From positions 3,707,001 through 3,771,000 of the forward strand of contig NZ_CP083451.1 in NCBI RefSeq assembly GCF_020080045.1: a DNA stretch of 64,000 bases. The letters are read 5' to 3'. The notes under the pieces were generated by a model. That model did not search any database, was not told the DNA's origin, and saw only the letters and a program-made list of their open reading frames with translations. A program made the translations under genes and the position numbers. Shown in pieces: positions 54,598-62,792 of this stretch. Source of the DNA: Comamonas odontotermitis. GTDB taxonomy: Bacteria > Pseudomonadota > Gammaproteobacteria > Burkholderiales > Burkholderiaceae_C. Numbering within the stretch: the first letter of the stretch is position 1; every line of letters begins with the position of its first letter.

Positions 54598-55083
54598 TCA
54601 TTCTTGTGGCTTGGTGCTCGCGCCTTCCGAGGCCTTGCCATACAGGAACTGGCCAATCAGATTTTCCAGCACCACCGCCGACTGGGTGTTGGTGATGGTG
54701 TCACCAGCAGCAAGGGCTTTCTCGTCATAGCCCGGCTCGACACCCACATACTGGTCGCCCAGCAGGCCGCTGGTCAGGATCTTGAACGAGCTGTCCTTGG
54801 GAAAGGCATAGCCGTTGTTCAACTCCAGGTGCACATCGGCCTGGAAAGTCTTGTCATTGAACGTGATGTTCTTGACCTTGCCCACCTTGACGCCAGCGCT
54901 GCGCACCGCCGCCTGCGGCTTGAGGCCACCAATGTTATCGAAGCGGGCAGTGACCTCATAGCCTTTGCTGAAATCCAGGGTCAGCAGATTGCCTGCCTTG
55001 AGCGCCAGAAACACCAGCGCGGCAGCTCCCAGCATCACGAACAGGCCGACCCAAAAATCGGTTTTAGAGGGTTGCATATGCAA
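54598..55083 (-). CDS. mlaD: MCE-domain phospholipid transport protein MlaD
   Basis: MlaD forms a hexameric ring in the periplasm, anchored to the inner membrane. The 161-residue protein has one N-terminal helix (FWVGLFVMLGAAALVFLALKAG) and the MCE domain with ARFDNIGGLKPQAAVRSAGVKVGKV and LLGDQYVGVEPGYDEKALAAGDTI. It follows mlaE by 32 nt and precedes mlaA by 25 nt. Confidence 0.95.
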   Translation of the reverse strand: MHMQPSKTDFWVGLFVMLGAAALVFLALKAGNLLTLDFSKGYEVTARFDNIGGLKPQAAVRSAGVKVGKVKNITFNDKTFQADVHLELNNGYAFPKDSSFKILTSGLLGDQYVGVEPGYDEKALAAGDTITNTQSAVVLENLIGQFLYGKASEGASTKPQE

Positions 55084-55115
55084 ATCCGTTTCTTGTCACT
55101 CTATTTTCTATAGCA

Positions 55116-55898
55116 TCAAATGCTGAACATGGTTGCGGTGAGCAGGAAATCCAGCGCCAGCACTGCCAGCGACGCCATCACCACCGTGCGCGTGGTGGCG
55201 CGCGACACGCCCTCAGGCGTGGGCTTGGCCACGTAGCCTTGCAGCAGCGCCACAAAGGTCACCGTCACACCGAACACGAAGCTCTTGATGACGCCATTGC
55301 CCAGATCGGTCAGCACATCGACACCGTTCTGCATCTGGCCCCAGAAGGCGCCGCCGTCGATATTGAGCATCAGCACGCCCACGATCCAGCCGCCGATCAC
55401 GCCCACTGCGCTGAACACGGCCGCCAGCAAAGGCATGGTGATGAGGCCCGCCCAGAAACGCGGTGCCAGGATGCGCTCGACCGGGTCGACCGCCATCATC
55501 TCCATGGCAGACAGCTGCTCGCCGGCTTTCATCAGCCCGATTTCGGCCGTGAGTGCCGTGCCGGCACGCCCGGCAAACAGCAAGGCGGTCACCACGGGCC
55601 CGAGTTCGCGCAGCAGGGTCAGTGCCACCATCATGCCCACGGCTTCGGTCGAGCCGTAGCGCTGCAGGATGTAGTAGCCCTGCAGGCCCAGCACAAAGCC
55701 CACGAACAGGCCCGAGACGCCGATGATGGCTAGCGAATAATTGCCCAGAAAGTGAATCTGGTCGCGCAGCAGCGCCGGGCGCCTGAGCACATAGCCCAGC
55801 GCGACCACCAGACGCAGCAGCAGCCGCGTGGCCTCGCCCACGCCCACCGCCTTGCTGCGCAGTGCAAAACCAATATCTGAAGGATGCCACCAACGCAT
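55116..55898 (-). CDS. mlaE: Phospholipid ABC transporter permease MlaE
   Basis: This is the inner-membrane permease of the Mla system. The 260-residue protein has about five helices. The conserved regions are SLAIIGVSGLFVGFVLGLQGYYIL, LLRELGPVVTALLFAGRAGTALTAEIGLMKAGEQLSAMEMMAVDP and a C-terminal VMASLAVLALDFLLTATMF. Its start overlaps the mlaF stop. Confidence 0.95.
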   Translation of the reverse strand: MRWWHPSDIGFALRSKAVGVGEATRLLLRLVVALGYVLRRPALLRDQIHFLGNYSLAIIGVSGLFVGFVLGLQGYYILQRYGSTEAVGMMVALTLLRELGPVVTALLFAGRAGTALTAEIGLMKAGEQLSAMEMMAVDPVERILAPRFWAGLITMPLLAAVFSAVGVIGGWIVGVLMLNIDGGAFWGQMQNGVDVLTDLGNGVIKSFVFGVTVTFVALLQGYVAKPTPEGVSRATTRTVVMASLAVLALDFLLTATMFSI

Positions 55899-56722
55899 CA
55901 GCGGCCCCCTTTCCTGGCTGCCCCGAAGTCTTCTTCCATGCTGGGCCCTGGAACGTGAAAAGGCACCGGGCCCTGTGGCAGCGCTCCCACAAACTGGTGC
56001 ACCAGCGGATCGGTGCTGGCCCGGACCTCGTCGGGCGAACCTTGCGCGGCCACCACGCCCGGGCCCAGGATGATCACCTGATCGGCCAGCTTGAATGTTT
56101 CTTCGACATCGTGCGAGACGATGATGGTCGTCAGCCCCATGGCATCGTTGAGTTCACGGATCAGCTGCGCCGAGGTGCCCAGCGAAATCGGGTCCAGCCC
56201 GGCAAAGGGCTCGTCATACATGATGAATTCGGGATCAAGCGCAATCGCCCGCGCAAGCGCCACGCGTCGCGCCATGCCACCCGATATCTGCGAGGGCATC
56301 AGATCGCGCGCGCCGCGCAGGCCCACGGCCTGCAGTTTCATCAGCACGATGTCGCGGATCAGCGGTTCTGCCAGATCGGTGTGCTCGCGCAGCGGAAACG
56401 CCACGTTCTCGAACACGCTCATGTCGGTGAACAGCGCGCCAAACTGGAACAGCATGCCCATGCGGCGCCGTGCTGCATACAGCTGGGCCTGGTTCATCGC
56501 ACCCACATCCTGCCCGCCCACCAGCACTTCGCCAGCCTGGGCGCGCACCTGACCGCCAATCAGCCGCAGGATTGTGGTTTTTCCGCCGCCGGACGCCCCC
56601 ATCAGTGCCGTCACCTTGCCGCGCGGAATCGTCAGCGACACATCGCGCAGGATGGTGCGGTCGCCATATCCAAAGGTGACGTTGCGTAGCTCTGCGAGTG
56701 GTGTGGAAGCGGTAGATGGCAT
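55898..56722 (-). CDS. mlaF: Phospholipid ABC transporter ATPase MlaF
   Basis: This is the cytoplasmic ATPase of the Mla complex. The 274-residue protein has Walker A GASGGGKTT near residue 44, signature ISGGMARR near residue 143, and Walker B IMYDEPFAGLDP near residue 163. ATG 56722 gives the family N-terminus; further ATG codons in the same frame at 56752 and 56755 cannot be excluded. It is the first gene of the mlaFEDACB run and has a 354-nt region upstream for its promoter. Confidence 0.93.
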   Translation of the reverse strand: MPSTASTPLAELRNVTFGYGDRTILRDVSLTIPRGKVTALMGASGGGKTTILRLIGGQVRAQAGEVLVGGQDVGAMNQAQLYAARRRMGMLFQFGALFTDMSVFENVAFPLREHTDLAEPLIRDIVLMKLQAVGLRGARDLMPSQISGGMARRVALARAIALDPEFIMYDEPFAGLDPISLGTSAQLIRELNDAMGLTTIIVSHDVEETFKLADQVIILGPGVVAAQGSPDEVRASTDPLVHQFVGALPQGPVPFHVPGPSMEEDFGAARKGGR

Positions 56723-57076
56723 AGAAAAACCGGATGGAACCGGCTTGATCATCATACGTGATCGCCGTCATCCTCATTGTCGTCAATTGGTGAACGCAGC
56801 AACCCTCTGGCGGCAACATTTGCAACAAACATTCACGCATGTATTTATAGCATCACATCACCACTTTGCCAGTGGAGGCCCCTTGCCGCCGCAGGCTATT
56901 GGCGCGGCAGTTGCACGATTTGCTGCAGTGCGGCAGCCCTGCGCCATCGGCCTACGGCACTGCTATGAAAATTGCATTTTCAATAGCAAAAAGCGCCCAT
57001 CTGTCGGGCGCTTGAGGTCAATATCGGCCACTCCGGCAGCACTTTTCTGCGCGCTGGAGCATTCTCTTTCACTCAC
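56723..57076. other. Intergenic region mlaF / amino acid ABC ATPase
   Basis: The region is about 350 nt without a recognisable gene. It holds the terminator of the amino acid transporter genes at 56986-57013 and presumably the promoter of the mla operon in the remaining 260 nt. A short TTTATAGCATCA segment near 56844-56855 resembles part of the dispersed REP-like core. Confidence 0.45.
56986..57013 (-). terminator. Intrinsic terminator of the amino acid ABC transporter genes
   Basis: An 8-bp stem AAGCGCCC/GGGCGCTT (56991-56998, 57006-57013) with a 7-nt loop is followed by TTTTTGC on the minus strand. It begins 63 nt after the ATPase stop codon. Confidence 0.8.
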
Positions 57077-57868
57077 TCAGAGCATGTTTTCCAGGAACGA
57101 CCGGATGCGCGGGTGGCTGCATTCCTCAAAAAAGGCCCTCGCCTGCTTGGCTTCGATCAGCTCGCCCTGGTCCATGAACACCACGGTATTGGCCACTTCA
57201 CGGGCAAAGCCCATTTCGTGCGTGACCACCAGCATGGTCATGTGCTCTTCAGCCAACTCGCGCATGGTGCGCAGCACTTCGCCGGTCAGTTCGGGGTCCA
57301 GCGCGGAGGTTGGCTCGTCGAACAGCATGATGTCCGGCTCCATGGCCAGCGCGCGCGCAATGGCCACGCGCTGCTTCTGGCCGCCCGACAGGCGAGCGGG
57401 GTAGGCATCGGCCTTTTCCGACAGACCCACCTTGCACAGCAGCGCCTGCGCCTTGGGCATGATCTGGTCGCGCGTCATGCCCTTGACGATCATCGGCGCC
57501 TCGATGATGTTCTCCAGCACCGTCAGGTGCGGGAACAGGTTGAACGACTGAAACACCATGCCCATGCGGCGCAGAATGGGGCGCAGCTCGGCGTCGGGCA
57601 CGTACTGCGCCACGCCCTGGGCATTGTTCTGCACCAGGGTGGCACCGCCCACCACGACGGAGCCGGAATCGATCACCTCCAGGTGGTTCAGGCAGCGCAG
57701 GAATGTGCTCTTGCCCGAGCCCGACGGCCCGATCACCGCCACGACCTCGCCCTTGTGGATATCGAGCGACACGCCCTTGAGCACTTCGGCACCGCCGAAG
57801 GCCTTGTGGATGCCACGGGCCTGCACCATGACGCCTGCCTGGGTGAAATCAAGCGTCGTACTTGGCAT
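57077..57868 (-). CDS. Polar amino acid ABC transporter ATPase (GlnQ-like)
   Basis: This is the 263-residue ATP-binding subunit of a polar amino acid importer. It has Walker A GPSGSGKST near residue 51, signature LSGGQKQR near residue 165, and Walker B IMLFDEPTSALDPELTGE near residue 185. The sequence is typical of the GlnQ/HisP/ArtP group. Its start overlaps the end of the permease gene. The substrate cannot be deduced from the ATPase. Confidence 0.94.
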   Translation of the reverse strand: MPSTTLDFTQAGVMVQARGIHKAFGGAEVLKGVSLDIHKGEVVAVIGPSGSGKSTFLRCLNHLEVIDSGSVVVGGATLVQNNAQGVAQYVPDAELRPILRRMGMVFQSFNLFPHLTVLENIIEAPMIVKGMTRDQIMPKAQALLCKVGLSEKADAYPARLSGGQKQRVAIARALAMEPDIMLFDEPTSALDPELTGEVLRTMRELAEEHMTMLVVTHEMGFAREVANTVVFMDQGELIEAKQARAFFEECSHPRIRSFLENML

Positions 57869-58502
57869 AGCGTTTCTCCAAACGGTTGAAGCCCCAGGTC
57901 AGCACCAGGGTCATGATGAGATAGAAGGCCGCAGCCACCACGAAAGGCGTGGTGGTGAAATCGCGCTGCACGATGCCGCGCGCAGCGCGCAGCAGGTCGT
58001 TCAGTGCCAGCACGTAGATCAGCGAGGTGTCCTTGACCAGGGTGATGGTTTCGTTGCTGACTGGCGGCAGGATGGTGCGGATCATCTGCGGCAGCACGAT
58101 GCGGCGCATGGTCTGGCCATACGACAGGCCCAGCACCTTGGCGCCTTCGTACTGACCACGGTCCACGCTCTGGATACCGGCGCGGAAGATCTCGGCAAAG
58201 TAGGCTGCGTAGTTGAGCGCAAACGCCACCACGGCCGCAGGAAAATCGGGCAGGCGAACGCCGACCACCGGCACGAACGGCAGCGCAAAGTAGATGAACA
58301 GCAACTGCAGCATCAAGGGCGTGCCGCGCATCAGCCAGATGTAGCCCTCGACCAGGCGCGAGAGCCATTTGAAGGGCGAGATGCGCGCCAGCGCCAATGC
58401 CAGGCCCAGCGGCACCGACAGCACCAGGGTGATGACAAACAGCTTGAGAGTCACCAGGGCGCCATTGGACAGCGGCCCCAGAAGTGAAATTACATAATCC
58501 AT
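57849..58502 (-). CDS. Polar amino acid ABC transporter permease (GlnP-like)
   Basis: This 217-residue permease has five helices and the EAA loop GLSYGQTMRRIVLPQMIRTILPPVSNE that contacts the ATPase. It follows the substrate-binding lipoprotein gene after a 224-nt gap that contains a long REP-like element, and it overlaps the ATPase gene by 20 nt. It belongs to the His/Glu/Gln/Arg permease family; a single permease probably forms a homodimer. Confidence 0.94.
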   Translation of the reverse strand: MDYVISLLGPLSNGALVTLKLFVITLVLSVPLGLALALARISPFKWLSRLVEGYIWLMRGTPLMLQLLFIYFALPFVPVVGVRLPDFPAAVVAFALNYAAYFAEIFRAGIQSVDRGQYEGAKVLGLSYGQTMRRIVLPQMIRTILPPVSNETITLVKDTSLIYVLALNDLLRAARGIVQRDFTTTPFVVAAAFYLIMTLVLTWGFNRLEKRYAKYDA

Positions 58503-58580
58503 CGCATGCCCTCAGGTGGCGCCCTGCCTCGCGCGCCGTATGCCTGACGGTGTGCGGCGCATCTCGCCACCACACACTTC

Positions 58581-58677
58581 TATCAAAAAGAGAGCTGGTG
58601 GCGCTCATCCACATTGAACTTCAATGGCTTTCGTGCCAATGAACCAATATGGCTGCGCGCTACCAGCTATGTTTTTT
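58581..58677. repeat. REP-like intergenic palindrome, long form
   Basis: The ends AAAAAGAGAGCTGGTGGCGC and GCGCGCTACCAGCTATGTTTTTT are complementary over most of their length. The layout matches the element at 6741-6832. It lies between the binding-protein and permease genes of the amino acid transporter and could act as an mRNA-stabilising or attenuating hairpin there. Confidence 0.6.
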
Positions 58678-58726
58678 GCAGATTTCTTGCACCAGCAGGG
58701 CGCGGTGTGCGCCCAGCAATCCGCTA

Positions 58727-59545
58727 TCAGTGCTTGATCACGTCCGCGCCAAACCACTTCTTGGCGATCTCTTCGGCCTTGCCGTCCTTCTTCATCTCGC
58801 CCAGCACGTCGTTGATCTTGTTGCGGGTGGCCTCGTCGTCCTTGCGGAAGCCCACGCCGTAGTCTTCCGTGCCAAAGTCGTCTGCCAGCACCACATAGTT
58901 GTCAGGCTTCTTGTTGACCAGGTAGCGTCCTACCACCTCGTCCACCACCACCACATCCAGGCGACCGGCTTCCACGTCCATCAGCGCAGCAATGTTGTCG
59001 CCAAACAGCTTGGTTTCCTTGAACTTGGACGACAGATCCTTGTCCTTTTCCATCGCCGTCACGGCGCTGGAGCCTTCCTGGGCGCCCACCACCTTGCCGG
59101 CCATGTCGGCCTTGGTCTTGATGGGCGAGCCAGCCTTCACGATGATGATCTGCTTGTTGACCATGTACGGATCGGTGAACAGGATCTTTTCCTTGCGCTC
59201 TTCCAGAATCGTCAGGCCGTTCCACAGCGCATCCACGCGCTTGCCCAGCAACTCGGCTTCCTTGGCGTTCCAGTCGATGGGCTTGAATTCCACTTCGATG
59301 CCTGCGCGCTTGGCCGCTTCGCGGGCCATGTCGATGTCAAAACCCACGATTTCGTTCTTCTCGTCACGGAAACCCATGGGCGGGAAGTTGTCGTCCAGGC
59401 CCACCACCAGCTTGGAAGCCACAGCAGCGACCGGTGCAGGCGCTGGTGCCGGCGTTTCTGCCGCAGGCTTGGGAGCTTCATTCTTGCTGCAAGCGGCAAG
59501 CAGGGCAGACAGCGCCAGGGTGGCAACGAAGGAACGTTTTTTCAT
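58727..59545 (-). CDS. Polar amino acid ABC transporter substrate-binding lipoprotein (GlnH-like)
   Basis: This is a 272-residue periplasmic binding protein of the family 3 (SBP_bac_3) type. The signal peptide ends in the lipobox LLAAC (Cys19), and a Pro/Ala-rich linker precedes the mature domain. Ligand-binding features are GLDDNFPPMGFRDEKNEIVGFDIDMAREAA, WNGLTILEERKEKILFTDPYM and VGAQEGSSAV. ATG 59545 is the start; the longer frame to 59770 is not supported. It is the first gene of the transporter unit. About 100 bp upstream lies a palindrome identical to the toxin-antitoxin operator. Confidence 0.94.
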   Translation of the reverse strand: MKKRSFVATLALSALLAACSKNEAPKPAAETPAPAPAPVAAVASKLVVGLDDNFPPMGFRDEKNEIVGFDIDMAREAAKRAGIEVEFKPIDWNAKEAELLGKRVDALWNGLTILEERKEKILFTDPYMVNKQIIIVKAGSPIKTKADMAGKVVGAQEGSSAVTAMEKDKDLSSKFKETKLFGDNIAALMDVEAGRLDVVVVDEVVGRYLVNKKPDNYVVLADDFGTEDYGVGFRKDDEATRNKINDVLGEMKKDGKAEEIAKKWFGADVIKH

Positions 59546-59641
59546 GGTGTCCAACAACGCAAAGAGAAAGACAAAATAAGAGCACCTGGCTTGTTCGGGA
59601 CAAGATACCAAGTGCGGGCGAAGCGGGTATTGTCTCCGATC

Positions 59642-59656
59642 ACACGAATTTCGTGT
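59642..59656. promoter_or_regulatory. 15-bp palindrome identical to the toxin-antitoxin operator half
   Basis: ACACGAATTTCGTGT at 59642-59656 is identical to 42094-42108. It lies 97 bp upstream of the amino acid binding-protein start, in the divergent gap to the DUF3293 gene. A single copy is present here, against two in the toxin-antitoxin operator. Confidence 0.6.
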
Positions 59657-59765
59657 CGCCTTTATGGAAAACTCTGCCGGGCTAGTCGGACGTCGGCAAG
59701 CCGCTACGATGGCGACCCTGGCTGGCACAGGCTGGCCCCTGCCGTGATTTTCAATGGAATATGCC

Positions 59766-59798
59766 GCCATCGCTTACCCTGCAAGCGCTGGCAGCTAT
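59766..59798. repeat. REP-like palindrome, short form
   Basis: GCCATCGCTTACCCTGCAAG..GCTGGCAGCTAT folds as an imperfect hairpin, with GCCA(T)CGCTT pairing with AAGCG(C)TGGC. It ends 6 nt before the DUF3293 start codon and would occupy its ribosome-binding region. Confidence 0.55.
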
Positions 59799-59804
59799 CA
59801 AACT

Positions 59805-60242
59805 ATGACCACCCTCTCGCCCGCACTGCGCAAGGCCTTTGAAGAAACCCAGTACCACGTACTGCACCAGGCGCCCTTTGGCTTGCAGGTAGGCCAGGCC
59901 CAGCCTGCGCTCGCGGCCATCTACCTGCAGCACCAGACCGATTGCGCGTGCCTGATCACCGCCTTCAACCCGATGGGCGAATTGCTGGACAAGGACGAAA
60001 ACATCGAGCGCCATGCCCAACTGGGCCGCGCCCTGGGCGCCGCCGGCTACGCGGCACTGCCCACTGTGGCCCAGCACCCTGCCAACGGCTGGCCCGCCGA
60101 GCCGGGCTTTCTCGTCATCGGCATGGGCCGCGAGGACGCCCAGCGCTGGGCCGCCGAATGGGAACAGCTGGCGGTGCTGTGGACCGCAGCCGATACCGTA
60201 CCCCAGTTGCTGGAAACCCAGGTGCCGGGCTGGTTGCGCTGA
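59805..60242 (+). CDS. DUF3293 family protein
   Basis: This 145-residue soluble protein matches the DUF3293 pattern: CACLITAFNPMGELLDKDENIERHAQLGRAL, followed by the PANGWPAEPGFLVIGMGREDAQRWAAEWEQLAVLW segment. The function is not known for the family. ATG 59805 is chosen because the upstream 17 codons lie in the REP-like hairpin. It is divergent from the amino acid transporter. Confidence 0.85.
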   Translation: MTTLSPALRKAFEETQYHVLHQAPFGLQVGQAQPALAAIYLQHQTDCACLITAFNPMGELLDKDENIERHAQLGRALGAAGYAALPTVAQHPANGWPAEPGFLVIGMGREDAQRWAAEWEQLAVLWTAADTVPQLLETQVPGWLR

Positions 60243-60338
60243 CCGCCAGAATCGGCCCGGCTGAAGGGCGTGAACGCGGTTCTCGATAGTGCCCCCCGCC
60301 CCTTGCCTGCTTGACTCGCCTCCATGAAAGGAAATCAC

Positions 60339-60638
60339 ATGCTGTTGATTGTTGGTACCGTCCGCCTGCCTGCCGCCAACCTGGAGCGCGCCAGACCTGC
60401 GATGCAGGCGATGGTGCAGGCCTCGCGTGCCGAAGCCGGGTGCCTGGAGTACAGCTATGGCGAAGATGTGCTGGAGCCGGGCTTGATCCATGTGAAGGAG
60501 TTGTGGAGTGACCAGGCCGCGCTGGATGCACATTTCGCATCCAGCCACATCCAGGCCTGGCGCGCCGCATGGCCTGCGCTGGAGATTGGTGACAGAAACC
60601 TGCGCGCCTATGATGTGGGATCGCCGCGCAGCACCTGA
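60339..60638 (+). CDS. ABM-family putative quinol monooxygenase
   Basis: This 99-residue protein belongs to the antibiotic biosynthesis monooxygenase (ABM) superfamily, ferredoxin-like dimers that often act on quinols or similar small molecules. The features are the N-terminal strand LLIVGTVRLPAANL, a helix ending in SRAEAGCLEYSYGED and the HVKELWSDQAALDAHFASSHIQAW segment with its conserved H. ATG 60339 has AAAGGAAA upstream; an in-frame ATG at 60324 overlaps that site. The substrate is unknown. Confidence 0.85.
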   Translation: MLLIVGTVRLPAANLERARPAMQAMVQASRAEAGCLEYSYGEDVLEPGLIHVKELWSDQAALDAHFASSHIQAWRAAWPALEIGDRNLRAYDVGSPRST

Positions 60639-60692
60639 TGCGCGGCTTGCAATGTGCGGCTTGCCCTCCACCCTTGCGGGAAAGTATTGACG

Positions 60693-61325
60693 ATGCCTGA
60701 CTTCAACAACTGGCTGGCCTTTGGCCTCATCTCACTGGGCATGGTGCTGACACCAGGGCCCAACATGGTCTACCTGATCTCGCGCTCCATCTGCCAGGGG
60801 CGCACCGCAGGCCTGATCTCCCTGGGCGGTGTGGCACTGGGCTTCGTGTTCTACATGGTGTGCGCGGCTCTGGGCATCACCGCCATCGTGATGGCCATCC
60901 CATTTGCCTATGATGCGCTGCGCATTGGTGGTGCTCTGTATTTGCTGTATCTGGCGTGGCAAGCCGTCAAACCCGGGGGACGCTCGCCGTTCGAAGTGCG
61001 GCAACTGCCGCAGGACAGCCCGCGAAAACTGTTTGCCATGGGCTTTCTCACCAACCTGCTCAATCCCAAGATCGCTGTGATGTACCTGTCGCTGCTGCCC
61101 CAGTTCATCAGCCCCGTGAATGGCAGCGTCTTTTCGCAGTCGATGGTGTTGGGTTTCACCCAGATTGTGATCAGCGTCAGCGTGAATGCCGCCATTGCAA
61201 TGCTGGCAGGCTCCATCGCCGTGTTTCTGGCGCAGCGCCCCAGCTGGATACAGATTCAGCGCTGGTTGATGGGCACCGTGCTGGCAGGCCTTGCCCTGCG
61301 CATGCTGACCGAGGCGCGCAAGTAG
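60693..61325 (+). CDS. LysE/RhtB-family amino acid exporter
   Basis: This 210-residue membrane protein has six helices and the LysE/RhtB signature. The N-terminus LAFGLISLGMVLTPGPNMVYLISRSICQGRTAGLISLGGVALGF has the conserved TPGP motif. The FAMGFLTNLLNPKIAVMYLSLLPQFI segment holds the NP(K) motif. The family exports amino acids such as lysine, homoserine or threonine. The substrate is not known. ATG 60693 has GGGAAAG upstream. Confidence 0.92.
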   Translation: MPDFNNWLAFGLISLGMVLTPGPNMVYLISRSICQGRTAGLISLGGVALGFVFYMVCAALGITAIVMAIPFAYDALRIGGALYLLYLAWQAVKPGGRSPFEVRQLPQDSPRKLFAMGFLTNLLNPKIAVMYLSLLPQFISPVNGSVFSQSMVLGFTQIVISVSVNAAIAMLAGSIAVFLAQRPSWIQIQRWLMGTVLAGLALRMLTEARK

Positions 61326-61400
61326 CCCGGCAGCAGCCGGTCGGCCTCGGCGTGCTGCAGGCAACAGGCGCTGCGCCTGCGCTGTTGCCCTTGTGGGTAT

Positions 61401-61691
61401 TTACAGTTGCTGCAGCGACTGCACGGCCTGCGTCAGCAGCGCTGCCTTGGCGCGCGAGCGCTCGTTGGCCGCTCCACCGTAGCCCCGCTTGCTGCCTGTC
61501 AGCATGCGGGTGTGGGCCACCTGCTTGACATATTTGGTACGCGCGCGGTCGCGCAGGTTGCGCGCTTTTTGCAGCAGACGGCGGCGCTCCTTGACCGGCA
61601 ATGCACCAACCTGTTGCTCGGCCTGGCTCAACTGGAAAAGCGACAGCTCCTGCTTGTCGAGAATCTGGTGCGGTTCATAGGCAGTCGGCAT
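61401..61691 (-). CDS. Small basic helical protein of unknown function
   Basis: This 96-residue protein is rich in Arg, Lys and Gln. It has a probable long helix (SLFQLSQAEQQVGALPVKERRRLLQKARNLRDRARTKYVKQ) and a Ser/Lys/Ala tail. AAAGGA lies 6 nt before the ATG, so translation is likely. No signal peptide, membrane helix or recognised domain was seen; similar short proteins occur as hypotheticals in Comamonadaceae. The function is unknown; the strongly basic helix could bind nucleic acid or ribosomes. Confidence 0.72.
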   Translation of the reverse strand: MPTAYEPHQILDKQELSLFQLSQAEQQVGALPVKERRRLLQKARNLRDRARTKYVKQVAHTRMLTGSKRGYGGAANERSRAKAALLTQAVQSLQQL

Positions 61692-61712
61692 GGCATTCCT
61701 TTCAAAGATTCC

Positions 61713-61757
61713 AATGGGTCACGAGGTTCGAGTGGGTCGAATGGGTCGAATGGATCG
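61713..61757. repeat. Degenerate 9-bp tandem repeat
   Basis: Five consecutive 9-mers with the consensus AATGGGTCG (AATGGGTCA, CGAGGTTCG, AGTGGGTCG, AATGGGTCG, AATGGATCG) lie just upstream of the 96-residue basic protein gene. Its purpose is unknown; it may be a slipped-strand remnant. Confidence 0.5.
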
Positions 61758-61903
61758 CTGTAGCGGCCCAAGCCGCCACCTCTGAAGCTATCCTGCCATT
61801 ATTTATAGAGCCGTCCTATCAATCGCCACGTCAGACAACGCCGTCCTTGTGCCAGCGCAGCAAAACTGCAAACTGCTCCGCCCGATGGTGACGCCTGTGC
61901 AGG

Positions 61904-62776
61904 TCAGCCGCGCAATTGCTCCGCGTGGTGGCGCACATGGTCTTCGATGAAGGTCTGGATGAAGTAGTAGCCGTGGTCGTAGCCCGCATGGCGGCGCAGC
62001 GTGAGCGGCTGGCCCGCCTTGGCGCAGGCAGCCTCGAAGGCTTCGGGCAGGAGCTGCTTTTCGAGCAGAAACTTGTCGGCCAGCCCCTGGTCGATCAGGA
62101 TGCCTGCCGGGTATGGCGCCTGCAACTGCGCGGCCATCAGCTCGGTGGCGTCATGCTGCGCCCACACTGCCTTGTTGTCGCCCAGGTAGCCAGAAAAGGC
62201 TTTCTGACCCCAAGGGCAGTGAATGGGGTTGGCAATGGGTGCAAAGGCCGATACCGATTTGAACACCCCGGGGTGGCGCAGCGCCAGAGTCAGCGCGCCA
62301 TGGCCGCCCATGCTGTGACCAAAAATGCCCAGGCGCTGCAGATCGACGGGCAGCCTGGCGTCCACCAGCGGCAGCAGGTCATGGAGGATGTAGCTTTCCA
62401 TGCGCCAGTGCAGCGCCCAGGGCTTGGCCGTGGCATCGAGGTAGAAACCGGCCCCCACGCCAAAATCCCAGCTCTCCGATTCGCCCTGCAGGCCCGCCCC
62501 GCGTGGGCTGGTGTCACACGTCAGCAGAGCCACATTCAGCTCGGCCGCCAGGCGCTGCGCGGCAGCCTTGATCATGAAGGTCTCTTCGGTGCAGGTGAGC
62601 CCTGCCAGGTACAGCAGCACAGGCACCTTTTCACCCTCGATTGCCTTGGGCGGCAGATAGACGGAGAACTTCATCGCCAAGCCCGTTTCGCTGGAGAAAT
62701 GCTCGTAGAAGCGTTGCGCACCTCCAAAAGAGGCGTGGGCAGCAGTGAGCTTGAGGGTAGAGGCGGCGTCAACCAT
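61904..62776 (-). CDS. fghA: S-formylglutathione hydrolase
   Basis: This 290-residue alpha/beta hydrolase hydrolyses S-formylglutathione to formate and glutathione in formaldehyde detoxification. The features are MKFSVYLPPKAIEGEKVPVLLYLAGLTCTEETFM near the N-terminus and the nucleophile elbow GHSMGGHGA. The catalytic His is in GYDHGYYFI near the C-terminus. ATG 62776 (preceded by AAAAGGA) is preferred over a TTG at 62791. The glutathione-dependent formaldehyde dehydrogenase partner is not in the window. Confidence 0.94.
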   Translation of the reverse strand: MVDAASTLKLTAAHASFGGAQRFYEHFSSETGLAMKFSVYLPPKAIEGEKVPVLLYLAGLTCTEETFMIKAAAQRLAAELNVALLTCDTSPRGAGLQGESESWDFGVGAGFYLDATAKPWALHWRMESYILHDLLPLVDARLPVDLQRLGIFGHSMGGHGALTLALRHPGVFKSVSAFAPIANPIHCPWGQKAFSGYLGDNKAVWAQHDATELMAAQLQAPYPAGILIDQGLADKFLLEKQLLPEAFEAACAKAGQPLTLRRHAGYDHGYYFIQTFIEDHVRHHAEQLRG

Positions 62777-62792
62777 GGAAATCCTTTTCAAT

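Noticed and set aside
61362..61392. Possible GGCAACAG/CTGTTGCC hairpin between the LysE and basic-protein genes
   Set aside because: It could end both convergent genes, but there is no T run on either side and the stem is interrupted.
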